Part shown: positions 54,946 through 64,000 of the stretch, one piece after another
Position numbering within the stretch: the stretch's first letter is position 1
How the letters are laid out: every line of letters starts with the position of its first letter
Origin: Hermatobates lingyangjiaoensis
Taxonomy: Eukaryota; Arthropoda; Insecta; Hemiptera; Hermatobatidae
Direction of reading: 5' to 3'
NCBI GenBank assembly: GCA_026182355.1
Contig: JAPFBL010000223.1
Span: 1,028,501-1,092,500, forward strand
Length of the DNA stretch: 64,000 bases
Notes under the pieces: model-generated
The model's database searches: none
What the model was told of the DNA's origin: nothing
Seen by the model: only the letters and a program-made list of their open reading frames with translations
Program-made: the position numbers and the translations under genes

Positions 54946-55837
54946 TATATTTATAAACTTGTGATTTAATATAACTATGATATGATATAACAATAGTATA
55001 TGATCAATTTTTGAAAGATACTTTATTTTACTTTTACCATATCTCTGTGATTTAATCTACCTGCCAAGAAAAAAGTTACTCTAACTTGGATGAACTAAAC
55101 TTTATTGCCAATCAAGTACCACAAAATATTCCAATGACCTATAAACATATTTATCTTAAGATAATGCACAGCATTATCTATTAACCTAACCTATGGTTTA
55201 GGTTAAATTAATATCAGCTGATGTAATTAATTTAACACCAGACCAGTCTTCTGGGGACTTCAAAAACTTAAACTTAATATTTATTATACTGTTTAATAAT
55301 TGAATTTATCAATTAAATTGATGGTCATTGAATGTGATAATATGTTTTACTAGCTACTCGTATGTTGAGTGTAAACCACCCAAATTTACTTATATTTGTT
55401 ACAAAATGTTATATGTCGAACTCCTGAAGCCTTCTGTTCCTTTAGCTTGTGCATCCCTAGGGATTTGTGACACTTTATTGGTAATCACTGCTCCAGAGAT
55501 TTCAATGAAGTTAAAATGCTTGTCAGAAATCTTAAAGAAATTGACAGCGTTGCAGAAAGTCAACCAAAATCAGCTTGCTGATAAAAAAAAAAAAAAAAAC
55601 TTTCTAAGTTGTCAGAAGTAGCTCTCACCTCTTGCAATAATAACAAAAAATGTTATTCTGAATCTAGAATTCTGGGGAATCAACCTGGTTATTGAATGTA
55701 TTTTAGAAATTTTATTTTATTAAGTTAAACATACGAATGATGTTTTAGGATGTCTTTTACACTTTGCTATAAACAAACAAATGATTATAGTCTTGGATAA
55801 TCAATTTAATAAGTTTATTCTTAAAACATTTGTAGAC
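54946..55837. other. AT-rich spacer
   Basis: The plus frame at 55328-55621 ends in a 17-base A run (55582-55599), which recalls a processed pseudogene tail, but the 97 residues match nothing I know. TAACCTAACCTATGGTTTAGGTT at 55182-55205 is a short pentamer inverted repeat. Confidence 0.35.
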
Positions 55838-56140
55838 CAGGTTGCAGTGGCAGTTCAAGGAACACGCAGAGTCCGAAGATTAGCCCTTTCTGACAACACA
55901 CAATGAACATTCTACTATTTTGGGAGTCTTAAATTTTGCTTAACTCATATATATTTAGAGTAGGGATCTTTAACAAATACCTGTCTTCGTAAAGAGGACA
56001 GACTGCTTAAAAAGCCGTTTCCAAGGGATGATGTGCACAGATTTAGTCATCACCTGGGTAAAAAAATCGAGAGCCATGGTGAGTATCGAATATGGGAACT
56101 ACCAGTCCGATCACATCACCACTGGGCTAACCTGGCTTCT
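55838..56140 (-). mobile_element. tRNA-derived SINE, diverged copy 7
   Basis: Minus strand. AGGTTGCAGTGGCAGTTC at the tail side, AGTAGGGATCTTTAAC.AATACCTG in the body, ACCACTGGGCTAACCTGG at the head. Many substitutions. Confidence 0.78.
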
Positions 56141-57164
56141 TAAACGAACATAACTGAAATGCGATATACTGACGTAAATCTAACAAACGAAAGCTGGTTT
56201 GTGGATTTTTCTACTTCAGTTATGGTTTGACTGCTTCATCCATAGAAACTTAAGTTATCAAGTGTGTCTCTATTGCCGATTCAAATATCAAATACAAATC
56301 TTACTGGACAATATGGTCATTAGTCGAATAAAAAACGACCATTTATTTAATTTTAATTCAATAATATATCCCACCTCACCTATGATTCAATTGTGTTAAA
56401 ATATATCTACAGTTCTTCTTCAATAGAAAACTATATAACTGGATTTTTTTTTGTTGAATAGAAAATTAGAAATATTAATATATAACCAAAAACCATGAAA
56501 AAGTATACATTTTTAAATATAATGAAAAAAATGCTTTGGATTAAATTCTTGATACACTGAAATTGAAATGAAAGTTATGGTAAGGCTCAAAGAGTGTGTG
56601 CATACATAAATAAGAGGGTAGCTAATGCAATATATATACGTTCCTTTTGAGCCTAAAACAGAGAAAAATATATCCTTCTCTATCATGCATAAATAATACG
56701 TAATTTTCTTTGAACAATTAGTGGCTCCATTAAACTTCATCCAAGAAATGATACCGTATGTTAGTGGTCAAATTTAATCCTTTGAGTAAACATGACTTTA
56801 ACATCTTTATTCACTTAGTGTTTGCAAACTTGACAGTTTACTTTTTTCCCCATTTTTATTGAATTTTTAAATTTATTGAATTGAAATGTATAATATTTGC
56901 ATACTTTAATAAAAACTTCTCACTAATTGATGTGGTAAATTGCATTAGTCAGAATATTTCATTAGTTTAGTTAATAATCAGCTTAAAATAAAGGAGGATT
57001 TGTTGAATATTTACTCTATTTTATTATTAAAATATGAACTGACTTTTAAGCTAATGTAATAATAAAACTTGTATTACAGTAGTGTTTTGAAAATATAAAG
57101 TTATTTCGAAAAAAATGTAGAGGAGTGTAACTGAAGTTTACTATAAGTAAACGTATTCTTAATT
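56141..57164. other. AT-rich spacer
   Basis: AGTTTACTATAAGTAAACG at 57134-57152 is a DR1-type palindrome variant; otherwise nothing. Confidence 0.45.
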
Positions 57165-57263
57165 TCTAAATCATTAGTTGTGCAATCCGTAATTGTGTGG
57201 TATTTACTCATTCTGAGCTAAGATGGATAAACCAACAAAAGTCTCCACACAAATGAAGTTTTA

Positions 57264-57302
57264 TTCAACGCGTTTCGAACACTTTGTGTTCATCATCAGG
57301 AA
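57264..57302 (-). ncRNA. Hammerhead-like ribozyme, PLE-B (left arm)
   Basis: Minus strand: stem I TTC/GAA, CTGATGA, extra T, stem II GAACAC/GTGTTC around AAA, GAAA, palindromic ACGCGT, T. All parts present. Confidence 0.72.
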
Positions 57303-57408
57303 GACACCAAGAATGTGGTACTGACGGGTTGGTCCAGTGAAAACCACATCTTTGTTTGTTGTTGTTGTTTTCACTGGACCAACCTGTCAGTACCACATCC
57401 TTGGTGTC

Positions 57409-57447
57409 TTCCTGATGATAAACACAATGTGTTCGAAACGCGTTGAA
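57409..57447 (+). ncRNA. Hammerhead-like ribozyme, PLE-B (right arm)
   Basis: TTC/GAA stem I, CTGATGA 57412-57418, stem II AAACAC/GTGTTC with one mismatch, GAAA, ACGCGT 57438-57443, T57444. Confidence 0.68.
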
Positions 57448-57792
57448 TAAAACTTCATTTGTGTGGAGACTTTTGTTGGTTTATCCATTTTACCTCAGAA
57501 TTCTTAATTTCATTGAATTCAATTCAGTAATGTATTATTTTATTTTGGTTTTCCAAAAACGTATTGCCAAACTATGTAGATAAAGATTACATTCATTGAA
57601 TCCATTCAATGGCTTGATTTATTTTAATAGATCTATCTATATTATTAAAGTATATTTAAAACGATTAAAGTTCTACATATTAAAGTAAGTTCACTATTCC
57701 AATATTCTAAATGTATAATATCTTTCTCATGAAGTGTTTACATTTAGGCAATATGTATACTTTCTAAATTACATTACATTATAACATATGTA

Positions 57793-57797
57793 TGTAT

Positions 57798-57849
<52 letters not shown>

Positions 57850-58096
57850 TGAAGGGTTGGTCCAGTGAAAACCACATCTTTGTTTGTTGTTGTTGTTTTC
57901 ACTGGACCAACCCGTCAGTACCACATCCTTGGTGTCTTCCTGATGATGAACACAATGTGTTCGAAACGCGTTGAATAAAACTTCATTTGTGTGGAGACTT
58001 TTGTTGGTTTATCCATTTTACCTCAGAATTCTTATATTATATATATTATATAATATATAAATATATATATTATATATATATAATATATATATAATA
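57793..58096 (+). mobile_element. PLE-B terminal repeat between (TA)n tracts
   Basis: (TA)n 57793-57846 and 58031-58096. Between them 57850-58028 equals the right arm of the pair at 57345-57500, starting GGGTTGGTCCAGTGAAAACC. Confidence 0.88.
57937..57975 (+). ncRNA. Hammerhead-like ribozyme, PLE-B, all stems present
   Basis: Stem I TTC 57937-57939 with GAA 57973-57975; CTGATGA 57940-57946; extra T57947; stem II GAACAC/GTGTTC around AAT (57948-57962); GAAA; ACGCGT 57966-57971; T57972. Confidence 0.74.
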
Positions 58097-58179
58097 TCAT
58101 AAAGGGTTATATAATGTATGCAAAAATAAAAGCGAAAGAGGTACCTATTTTCTACTTCTGCAGTTTTATAAAGATATTT

Positions 58180-58300
58180 TCTCATTGTAGGGTAAAAATC
58201 TAATGAAATCGTCTCCACAAATAAAAATTTTAATGATATAAACAACGCGTTTCGAACACGTAGTGTTCTTCCTCAGGCATTAAATAAGGATGCGTGCCTT
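58180..58300 (-). mobile_element. PLE-B variant terminal repeat with ribozyme
   Basis: Inverted copy of the 42675-42770 arm: GGTAAAAATCTAATGAAATC to AACGCGTTTCGAACACGTAG and CTTCCTCAGGCATTAA. Ribozyme on the minus strand about 58240-58278 with CTGAGGA and stem II GAACAC/GTGTTC. Confidence 0.75.
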
Positions 58301-59120
58301 AGCTGGCACGCATTCTAACATAGAATGCTATAGGAAGAACCCCTGTTTTTTCTATTGGTTCATTTCCCGTAAAAGTCGATTTTCCACAACACTTGCTTTC
58401 TAGTTACTTCTCTACATATTAGAGATGACAGCTACGTATTTCAATTATGTTAATTATAATAATAAACATTTTATGAAAACCTGTTTTTATTAATATAATT
58501 TGTTTTATAATGTATTGAGATTGTTAACAATTTGTACTAATTAATAATAAAAGTGGGTCTAATAAGAAGCATTGTTCCATTGTTTGTGTCTTAATGGAAG
58601 ACATTCTGAAAGAGGATATTTACCTTGGTGAAGAGACACGGGAGAGGGATAGGAGTGGTAAAGCTAGGACCCACCCCTTACATAAATCTTCCTTACCCTA
58701 ACTAAGTTTCACCCCTGTTAAGCCCATCCCTTGCACGCAGCCCCCATATCATGTAAACTACTAATATCACCCAACTCTGTCTAAGTTTTCTTTCTAGCTC
58801 TACCTTAAATTATCCTTACTTAACTGTAATGTATACGTATAAATGCATGTATAAAAAACTGGCAAATCTTCTTTACGGAGCCTTTTTTAAATATTCTTAG
58901 TATTCACAATCTTTTGACTAATATTTTTTACCAAATGAAACGTCCCAGTGAATATGTTTCTACCTTTAATTTCTCTCTATGACTTTTCCTTTTATATTTT
59001 TTATATGTGTACATATTTATATATTATATGGGTAAATAAATAAAAAGATGAATGAAAAAGGTATATATCAATAAAATAAATCGATATACTTTTACCTTAT
59101 ATCCATACTACATAATTGTT
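58301..59120. other. AT-rich stretch with a C-rich patch
   Basis: 58595-58800 (ACACGGGAGAGGGATAGGAG, CACCCCTGTTAAGCCCATCC) looks like PLE 3' UTR in style. No coding part seen. Confidence 0.35.
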
Positions 59121-59124
59121 ACCG

Positions 59125-59760
59125 CATCAAATTTATCAGGACTTCGTCAGTTCTTCAGGTTGAAATCAAACTCTTAATGTCAATGTTTAGTTGTTCTTTT
59201 AAAAACTTTTTAAGTTTAAACTTATAAAAATTAAAATTTTTTCTAATTTAAAAATCATAAAAGTTTTTAAATTAAAACCTAAATTACGGCATTGACATTT
59301 AGTAAGTAAATAACCCGTTACTTGCCGTTGCATCTACAGCGTACTTTGTCCCCTTTCTCATTTCTCTTGAAGACGGATTGCCCGAAAATTTGAGTTTCCA
59401 AGTTTGAGTTTATATATTTATAAAAGTTGGAAGCATTTCTTCATTTCAACATATATTGTTAAATGAAGGCCTGCTTCCAACTTTTACAAATATTAGAACA
59501 TACGACCCATTATTTCGTGAACAAAGTTTTACTTTAGAGTACGGGAAAAAACTGTTAGAATACGATTTTGTTAGAAAAATGAACAAAAGTCATAAGCCAT
59601 ATGTGGGGCATTATTTAACAATACTTATATATAAAAAAAATAAAGAAACGGTCCAAATAGGACAGAAAGATAACTGTAAAACAATTCGTCTTGTCTGTAC
59701 CTGATGACGAACTTTATTTCAAAATACTGATCCGAGTAAGTGCTTTTGTTTTTTGCTTGT
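59125..59760. mobile_element. Cluster of PLE-H, PLE-C and N-terminal PLE fragments
   Basis: Minus PLE-H 59135-59215. Plus PLE-C 59355-59400 (CTTGAAGACGGATTGCCCGA). A small inverted pair of N-terminal pieces at 59425-59500. The plus frame 59456-59620 reads LNEGLLPTFTNIRTYDPLFR, EQSFTLEYGKKLLEYDFVRK, the only place where sequence continues past the usual LLPxYTN breakpoint. Then a PLE-D-like end (GAAACGGTCCAAATAGGAC). Confidence 0.6.
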
Positions 59761-59779
59761 TGATATATATATATGGAAT

Positions 59780-60170
59780 GTTCAAATCGCTATAGAAAAT
59801 GAGAAAAGAAGACTAAGATCTTTCAACCGTAACAAGCGGTCTTCGTAAGATAGGATTTGACTTTGACTAAGACCGCTTGTTACGGTTGTAAGATTTAGTT
59901 TTTTTTCCCCATTTCATATTTTGGTTTGATCATATATATATATATATTCAGAAGAATTGCAATAAACGTGTGATGCAATTAATGAAGATTAACCCACATG
60001 GAAAAAGAAAAAAATAAAAATAAATGCTAAGGGCCATTCACTTTATGTCATCAGAGAGAAAAAAAATTAAGAACTAAGAAGGTAACATAAAAGTTATGCA
60101 GAAGAGATAATCTTTGTTCTTTGCCTTCTGCATAACTTTTATGTTACCTTCTTTGTTCCTATTTGGCTTG
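59780..60170. mobile_element. PLE-A pair and PLE-L pair
   Basis: 59780-59935: PLE-A inverted pair, ribozymes CTTCGTAAGATAGGA / TGACTAAGACCGCTTG, decayed. 59980-60165: PLE-L inverted pair (TAACATAAAAGTTATGCAGA and inverse). Confidence 0.68.
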
Positions 60171-60179
60171 AACGTTGTA

Positions 60180-60615
60180 GATATATATACACTTTTTCGA
60201 TGAAAATATGATCCAAAATAGACAAATAAAGTTCAATGTACATAAAGAAACCTAGAGAAATAAAAAACACACACTTACAGTCTCTAATTTTTGGTTGAAC
60301 CCTCTTCAGGAGAGATAAGAGAAGGAAAACAAGCTCACTGGTACAGAGACGATTGGAGACCTCCAACAAGTCTCCCTCTCTTATCTCTCCTGAAATAAGA
60401 GACTGTAAGTGTGTGTATCTCATCAAACAATTGCAAAGAAAGAACACTTAGAAACACCAACAAAAGTCACTTCAATATTTCGTCCTCATCGTCATCCGGA
60501 GAAGGAGAAGATATCTGATGAAAACATAGTCAAAATAGTGAAGTGAGTTATGTTTTTAATTCTTTTTCTCCTTCTTCTGATGACAATGGGGTCGAAATAT
60601 AATAGTTATAGTATT
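60180..60615. mobile_element. PLE-C pair and PLE-D relics
   Basis: 60190-60420: PLE-C-like pair around GAACCCTCTTCAGGAGAGAT. 60425-60610: minus CTCATCGTCATCCGGAGAAG and plus CTTCTGATGACAATGGGGTC, with GAAATAT ends. Open minus frame 60139-60447 is a shadow. Confidence 0.62.
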
Positions 60616-61254
60616 ATAAGTAATCGTATAATATACTATTATTATAATTATAAATATATTAATATCATAATTCTAATAAATAAAGTAGTAAGTATACTGG
60701 ATACTTGAAAGAGAAATGCAATTAATGGTTGAGTGAAAGGAAAGCCACCTGTTGCGAGAAGTTCTTTGGCTTCTTGTTGGAATTGGAAATAGCCTGTTGA
60801 TATAAAACTTAACTTTGGGAAGAGGAATCGAAGATACTTGTTGCTTGATAGATTTATTGGCTTAAATGGAGAATACTTGTACCGAAGAGGCACAACTCTT
60901 GTTTTGTAGTTATGATGTAAAAACACTTCTTGGCAAACCATGAGGGCTATGAATCAGTGCTTTTCTGCAATGAAAGTTTTGTCACAGCGACCCATACTAT
61001 TAAAATAAAAACAAATAAAAAGATATAATTAAAGTGTTTGTAAATAAATACATACTTTATCATTTATTGGGCCATGGTTCCACAAGCTGGTACAAATCCT
61101 TTAGTCAAAACTGTCTTCAACAAAGAGGATGCATTCAACACTGCATTAATCGGATTTTTAAAAAATAGATACTACTTTTCAAACCATTAATTCTGACATA
61201 CTCATTTTAATGAAAAAAAAATCACAAATTGTTTATTAAATTGCAGTTTCAATG
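60616..61254. other. AT-rich stretch with an unassigned minus frame
   Basis: 60648-60941 minus, 97 codons (HNYKTRVVPLRYKYSPFKPI), is the longest non-transposon open frame here. I recognise no domain and see no splice sites that would make it an exon. Probably chance or an unknown repeat. Confidence 0.3.
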
Positions 61255-61440
61255 GTTTATCACTATGTGTGCTACCACCAGGAATGAAAGACTAATAATT
61301 GTTTAGACTAAATCCATCTCCAATTTAGAAATTTATATTAACCTTAAATGGGACACTATACATTATATACTCAAGAAGTTGGCTATTATGTTTACTTAGA
61401 GCAAAGCGGAGTGCAATAATCACTCCAGATTTTTGAATAA
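61255..61440 (+). repeat. Right-end fragment of DR1
   Basis: ACCACCAGGAATGAAAGACT, TATACTCAAGAAGTTGGC, TTTACTTAGAGCAAAGC and AATCACTCCAGATTTTTG follow 63225-63375 in order. Confidence 0.75.
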
Positions 61441-61699
61441 GTATATATAATAAATAATATTTTATTAATGATATATATGGTTATATTTTTTTATAAGGAA
61501 GGAATTGGAGAATACAATTAACGACCTACATCACGTCTCCATAATCCGTCTGATATCATCAGTGATATCAAATCTTTCACTTCCACAGATAAAGACTAAC
61601 CTCTGAGGAGTAGAAATTGGTATCATAAAAGTATTATTTTCATAATTCCATTAAAAACAGTTTTTAATGAGTGTAAAAATAAAAGCATTAGTTCCTTTT

Positions 61700-63380
61700 C
61701 TATGAGTTTACTTTTTACTTTACTATAAGTAAAGTATAGTGATCGTGAAAAAATTCGATCTCGAGATTTTGACGGAATTACATGTTTTGAGGTCCCAGAA
61801 GTCGTTTTATGACGTTTTTACGATGATGTCTGTGTGTGTGTGTGTAGGTGGGTGGGTGGGTGGGTGGGTGCGTGTGTTAGCATTGCTTGTTACCACGCTA
61901 CGGTCCAGAATCTTTGACGGATCAAGTTCATATTTTACACAAAAATGGGCCTCATAGGGAAGAAGATCCCTATTGTTTGGGAAGAATTATGCATGATGGA
62001 AAGTCACTTTTTTTGCCAAAAACCGTTTTTATTAAAACGTTTATTTCTCCTAAACTAATAACCCTAGAGTTTTGAAATTTTGACATTATCTTTGAAGTTA
62101 CAAATGGAACAAACGAAAAATATATTCAGAATTTTAAAACAACAGGAAATATTTTTTCTTCAATGAAATGTACAAATTTTGACTTATAATTCAATCTCAA
62201 ACCTTGTGAGGGCAATACAAGCCATACTGTTTGTCGGACAAGAATGAAACTATGCCTATAAATAAAACATTATGTGTAGAATAAATTGAGATATTTTTTT
62301 CTGAAATTACATTCGCTAAAGGGGCGTTACAGTACGATTTGTGTTTTCAGAAAATGTTTTTTTGACGCTAAACGGCTCATTAACAAATAATTAAAATTTG
62401 ACCAAAAATGGAACAAAAAATTAGCAATTCATAAAAAAAAATCATGAAGTTTCTATTACGGGAAAGAGCAATAACGATATAAAAACTGTTTGTTTATCCT
62501 AGACTAAGAGATCACCTGCTATACTTGTCGAATTTTTTGTATTTTTTTACATTGTTTACATTGACTTAGAAATTTTTTGAGCGAATCCACTGAGATAAAA
62601 CTGTTTTATAGAGGAACAGTTTAAATTTTTTATTGAATTATATGAGATGTAAGAGGAATAATATTGTGCAGGAAAATGATAACACTCACTCAAAAAAAAT
62701 TCGTATATCTGTTATTTGACAAAGGGGAAGGAAAATGATCTTATTAAATACTAAGAAGCTTATTATTATTATTATTTGTTTAAAGATTGAAATTCCCAGT
62801 ATGATAATTCTATAAAAGACAAAAATTGTAAATGATAATTCATAATCTCAATCTTTCGTTTAGAGATTAATAAATGTAATTATCGTACATCTTTAATTAA
62901 CAAATCACCTTAAAACAACATTTTCTTCGCAGTTTAAGATGTTTTTCAGAGAAAAAAAGGGTATTTTCCTGTTTTAAATTTAAAAATTTTACTTTAATAT
63001 TCAATGTAGAAGGATGTCAAGTAAACGATGTAAGAAATCTACTGGTTGTTTGAACGAAAGCCATTCTCTTGTAGGAGAATAAATCGTTTCAAGAAATGTT
63101 CACTTTGGTTTTTCAAAAATGTTATTACTGCTGTAGTTATACTAATGCAAATTATTTGCAAATAATAATTTGTCTGTGATGTACAAAAATAAGCTTATGA
63201 AGTGATATGTCCTTCAATCACTATCTGTACTACCTCAGGAATGAAAGGCTAATAATTATATCCCATTTAGATGTTTACGTTATGCTTAAATGAGAAGTTA
63301 TGTTTTATATACTCAAGAAATTTGACATTAAGTTACTTATAGTAAAGTAGAGTGTAGGCCACTCCAGATTTTTTATTTGG
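61700..63380 (+). repeat. Dispersed element DR1, fullest copy, palindromic ends
   Basis: Left end: palindrome ACTTTACTATAAGTAAAGT (61717-61735), TATAGTGATCGTGAAAAAAT. A (GT)n/(GGTG)n run sits at 61830-61872. Right end: AGTTACTTATAGTAAAGTAG, GTGTAGGCCACTCCAGATTT (63331-63372). The ends are inverted versions of each other over about 15 bp. Partial copies: 13526, 21465, 31956, 45120, 61255. The only open frames (61739-62075) carry no known domain. Could be a non-autonomous DNA transposon; family unknown. Confidence 0.68.
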
Positions 63381-63879
63381 CAATTAGCAATTCATTTAAA
63401 ACAATGCTAATATTATCTTTTTAAAATAAAAATTGGGACCTACTTATTCATGTCAAGCATGTTTAGTGTGATCAGTATTGTTCTAATGCATTATACCAAT
63501 TACATTTTCATGAAAAACTAACGACATATAGTAACCACTTAATTAAATTAACTGTATATTATTTTTTATAATGATGAAATTATAATTTCATAGAAATTAT
63601 ATGAATTAGATGAAACGATTTTTCGAACGGAATAAACTAGAATTTTCAAAAAAATATACAGGGAAGAATCGCTGAAATTTACACTTTTAGTACATTTGAG
63701 TGTAAACTGCTTCAATTTTTTTTAGATTACTATTTATGCCAAGATATTTAAAGAGTGGATTATATCCTTTCTTTTCTGCCTGTTTGCTATGAATATTTTT
63801 AATGATTTATTGATCATTAGTCTGTTGGAATGCTGCTTGTGTGGTGCTATCTCGTATATCTTTGATTATAGAACGACTT
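63381..63879. other. AT-rich sequence, probable end of an intron
   Basis: TTTGAGTGTAAACTGCTTCA at 63695-63714 is another DR1-box variant. Composition becomes less AT-biased from about 63820 toward the exon. Confidence 0.5.
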
Positions 63880-63894
63880 GATTTGCTGTTTTAG
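63880..63894 (+). promoter_or_regulatory. 3' splice site (acceptor) of the host exon
   Basis: TTGATTTGCTGTTTTAG ends at 63894: pyrimidine-rich tract and AG followed directly by GC-rich coding sequence. Alternative AGs at 63896-63897 and 63899-63900 exist but are less well placed. Confidence 0.65.
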
Positions 63895-64000
63895 GAGCAG
63901 TGACCGAAGCACTAAAGACGTTGAGTCGATCTGCACGAGGCTTCGGCGGGTCGAGTCTCTGTGTCGGCTGTCTGCCCCCGCGCTGCTGCACATCGCCCAC
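63895..64000 (+). CDS. Partial exon of Epac-type Rap guanine-nucleotide exchange factor
   Basis: Partial coding exon running off the window. Frame from 63896 gives 35 codons without a stop, including DRSTKDVESICTRLRRVESL and PALLHIAH. From memory of vertebrate RAPGEF4/Epac2, the N-terminal cAMP-binding domain starts with a very similar segment (RSSEDVDIIFTRLKEV then NLLHQI): RS..DV..I.TRL..V and LLH match, at the right spacing. Epac proteins bind cAMP and activate Rap GTPases in the cytoplasm and at membranes. If the acceptor at 63894 is right, base 63895 completes a split codon. High G+C, many CpGs and C/G third positions set the exon apart from the rest of the window. A second open frame (63897 onward) looks less protein-like. 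No other exon of the gene was found upstream. Confidence 0.7.

Larger units (their letters stand above)
57165..57505. mobile_element. PLE-B inverted pair, two ribozymes
   Basis: Minus arm 57170-57350 and plus arm 57352-57500 meet at AACCACATCTTTGTTTGTTG. Arms agree almost base for base from GGTTGGTCCAGTGAAAAC outward to CAATCCGTAATTGTGTGG. Confidence 0.88.

Noticed and set aside
55182..55205. Interstitial telomere repeat (AACCT/AGGTT)
   Set aside because: Only two or three pentamers in each orientation; more likely a scrap of a SINE/LINE tail or chance.
55328..55621. Processed pseudogene with poly(A) tail
   Set aside because: The A run lies inside the frame and no parent protein or target-site duplication can be recognised.
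60648..60941. 97-codon minus frame as a host exon
   Set aside because: No recognised domain, no clear splice sites, and neighbouring sequence is repeat debris.

Overview
This window looks like non-coding DNA of an arthropod nuclear genome. It is strongly AT-rich, full of long (TA)n and (CA)n tracts, and packed with degraded retroelements. Two LINE/SINE families end in AACCT pentamers, the complement of the TTAGG telomere repeat typical of arthropods. Almost every open reading frame in the first 63.8 kb is transposon-derived or noise. The only convincing host coding sequence is at the right edge (63895-64000). It is a GC-rich partial exon behind a good splice acceptor, and its 35 codons resemble the start of the first cyclic-nucleotide-binding domain of Epac/RapGEF3-4. 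The window is therefore probably upstream sequence or a giant 5' intron of an Epac gene. A crustacean or chelicerate would fit, but I cannot name a species.

The dominant content is Penelope-like elements (PLEs). I use provisional letters A to N for families told apart by their terminal sequence. They survive as (i) C-terminal GIY-YIG endonuclease fragments (5074-5286, 9088-9300, 16190-16265, 18203-18300, 18833-19210), (ii) N-terminal reading-frame fragments ending in a motif like LLPxYTNIY, and (iii) many head-to-head inverted pairs of terminal repeats bounded by (TA)n. Nearly every terminal repeat carries a hammerhead-ribozyme-like core: CTGANGA, one extra base, stem II, GAAA, then a 4-6 base palindromic stem III. 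Several copies also keep a 3-4 bp stem I, so the full fold is visible by eye.

At 26821-29353 lies a 5'-truncated non-LTR retrotransposon with reverse transcriptase, RNase H and a Cys/His finger. It sits inside one arm of a PLE inverted pair, between 13-bp target-site duplications. Its 3' end is shared with a tRNA-derived SINE present in seven copies (5971-6291, 23808-24110, 33949-34276, 38360-38602, 41035-41250, 44320-44650, 55838-56140), which suggests a LINE/SINE partnership. Two other LINE remnants are present: a Jockey-like C-terminus at 3944-4222 and a second LINE C-terminus at 49571-49965.

Layout: 0-12 kb PLE fragments, an 83-bp minisatellite and one SINE; 12-14.7 kb quiet sequence with a GC-rich island; 14.7-22.8 kb the densest PLE cluster; 22.8-26.4 kb quiet; 26.4-30.4 kb nested PLE/LINE; 30.4-41 kb quiet with SINEs and PLE pairs; 41-45.4 kb PLE-A/PLE-B pairs and the best SINE; 45.4-57 kb mostly quiet; 57-61 kb PLE pairs; 61.2-63.4 kb an unclassified dispersed element with palindromic ends; 63.9-64.0 kb the host exon.
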